Positions 63,179-64,000 of a stretch of 64,000 bases of DNA are shown one piece after another. The DNA is from Streptomyces melanogenes (lineage in GTDB: Bacteria > Actinomycetota > Actinomycetes > Streptomycetales > Streptomycetaceae). The position numbers and the translations under genes were made by a program. Location of the stretch: the NCBI RefSeq assembly GCF_014649795.1, contig NZ_BMTS01000020.1, forward strand, positions 62,001 through 126,000. The letters are read 5' to 3'. Position 1 is the first letter of the stretch, and each line of letters starts with the position of its first letter. The notes under the pieces are model-generated. The model was given only the letters and a program-made list of their open reading frames with translations, did not search any database and was not told the DNA's origin.

Positions 63179-64000
63179 GTGTCGAGCAGCAATGCCCTGT
63201 TCACGGCCGACCGGACCGTGCCCGCACTGATCGTGAAGATCGGAAACTACCCGCTCCACCACGGCGGCGTCGGCGCCATCCGCAGCCTCGGCAGGCTCGG
63301 CGTGCCGATGTACGCGATCACCGAGGACCGCTGGACGCCCGCGGCCCACTCGCGCTATCTGCGCCACGCCTTCGCCTGGCCGACCACCGGCCGCGAGGAC
63401 CCGGACGCCCTGCTCGACGGGCTGCTGCGGATCGGGCGCCGGATCGGCCGCCCGGCCGTCCTCGTGCCGACCGACGAGGAGGCGGCGGTGCTGGTCGCCG
63501 AGCACCAGAAGGAGCTCGACGGGCACTTCCTCTTCCCGCCGGTGGCCCCGGAGTTGCCCCGCAGGCTCGCCAGCAAGCGCGGGCTGCACGAGCTGTGCGT
63601 CGAGCACGGGGTGCCCTCGCCCGCGGCCGCCTTCCCCGACAGCTACGCCGACGTCGAGGACTTCGCCCGGCACGCCCGCTTCCCGCTGGTCGCCAAGAAC
63701 CGCGAGGCGTTCGTGCGGCGCGAGCGGCCCGCGGTGCGCGGCACCACCCGCGTGGAGAGCCCCGCGCACCTGCTCGCCCTCGCCCGCGAATGGGGCGAGC
63801 GGCCGGGCGTGATCCTCCAGGAGTACCTGCCGCGCGAGGACGCCGAGGACTGGATCGTCCACGCCTACTTCGACGAGAACGCGGCCCCGCTCGCGCTGTT
63901 CACCGGTGTCAAGGTCCGCTCCTGGCCGCCGCACGCCGGGATGACCGCCACCGCGTACGTCGTCGACAACCCCGAACTCGCCCAGCTGGCCGAGCAGTTC
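63179..64000 (+). CDS. ATP-grasp ligase (carboxylate-amine ligase type), 3' end outside window
   Basis: The frame is open to the last base; 274 residues are visible. N-terminal fold ALIVKIGNYPLHHGGVGAIR, then IRSLGRLGVPMYAITEDRWT, and the ATP-grasp part starts near 140 (RLASKRGLHELCVEHGVPSP, FPLVAKNREAFVRRERPAVR, VILQEYLPREDAEDWIVHAY). Such proteins ligate a carboxylate to an amine using ATP. GTG 63179 has AGGGGGGA about 5 nt upstream; GTG 63158 is an alternative. Substrate unknown; the C-terminus, needed to classify it, is missing. Confidence 0.82.
   Translation, partial: MSSSNALFTADRTVPALIVKIGNYPLHHGGVGAIRSLGRLGVPMYAITEDRWTPAAHSRYLRHAFAWPTTGREDPDALLDGLLRIGRRIGRPAVLVPTDEEAAVLVAEHQKELDGHFLFPPVAPELPRRLASKRGLHELCVEHGVPSPAAAFPDSYADVEDFARHARFPLVAKNREAFVRRERPAVRGTTRVESPAHLLALAREWGERPGVILQEYLPREDAEDWIVHAYFDENAAPLALFTGVKVRSWPPHAGMTATAYVVDNPELAQLAEQF

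Overview
The window is high-GC actinobacterial chromosome, almost certainly Streptomyces. GTG starts are common, genes often overlap as GTGA or ATGA, and there is a WhiJ-like regulator/DUF397/ATPase trio. The order of the futalosine-menaquinone genes and the nuo operon also matches what I remember of the S. coelicolor core. There are 54 protein-coding genes: one cut by each window edge, one that reads as a pseudogene, one a 22-codon minicistron of uncertain status. I found no tRNA, rRNA, CRISPR array or transposase.

Region 1 (1-4502): late menaquinone genes. A UbiD-type decarboxylase (5' cut), the UbiA-type prenyltransferase mqnP and a UbiX-type flavin prenyltransferase overlap. They are followed by a 41-residue basic protein on the minus strand, a Lrp/AsnC regulator, the radical SAM enzyme mqnE and a DUF4229 membrane protein. 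A 21-bp hairpin closes the region.

Region 2 (4515-16158): surface or secreted proteins. A 1210-residue secreted protein (DNRLRE-like, FG-GAP and ricin-type lectin parts) is divergent from a 2185-residue RHS/YD-repeat protein. The RHS protein has a specific C-terminal domain, and a small membrane protein overlaps its stop codon. A cytosolic ricin-type lectin follows.

Region 3 (16162-24865): accessory regulators and hydrolases. It holds a DUF397 protein with a duplicated motif, a WhiJ-like regulator broken by an in-frame TAG, an ATPase, two AraC-family regulators, an MBL-fold hydrolase, two alpha/beta hydrolases and an acyl-CoA synthetase. Copies of a Streptomyces-type dispersed repeat lie between genes here, and one lies in frame inside the acyl-CoA synthetase.

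Region 4 (24903-35967): a cold-shock protein, mqnA, a lipoprotein esterase, a Ser/Thr kinase, mqnC with a truncated amidohydrolase-like partner, the final menaquinone methyltransferase, glutaminase, a GNAT enzyme, a geranylgeranyl-reductase-type flavoprotein that may saturate the menaquinone side chain, and an NlpC/P60 wall hydrolase.

Region 5 (35968-52916): an 807-bp regulatory region with a probable Rex (NADH-sensing) operator, then the complete 14-gene nuoA-N operon for complex I. Complex I delivers electrons to the menaquinone made by the enzymes in regions 1 and 4.

Region 6 (52918-59660): the most interesting part. It is a minus-strand cluster with a GntR/UTRA regulator, an AprB-like two-cluster ferredoxin, a NitT/TauT-type ABC importer whose binding lipoprotein has a NosL-like C-terminal domain, and an AprA/fumarate-reductase-like flavoprotein fused to nine HEAT repeats. 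It looks like uptake of a small anion or sulfur compound coupled to its redox conversion; substrate and reaction are unknown.

Region 7 (59851-64000): a RecQ helicase, fumarylacetoacetase and the start of an ATP-grasp ligase cut by the window end.
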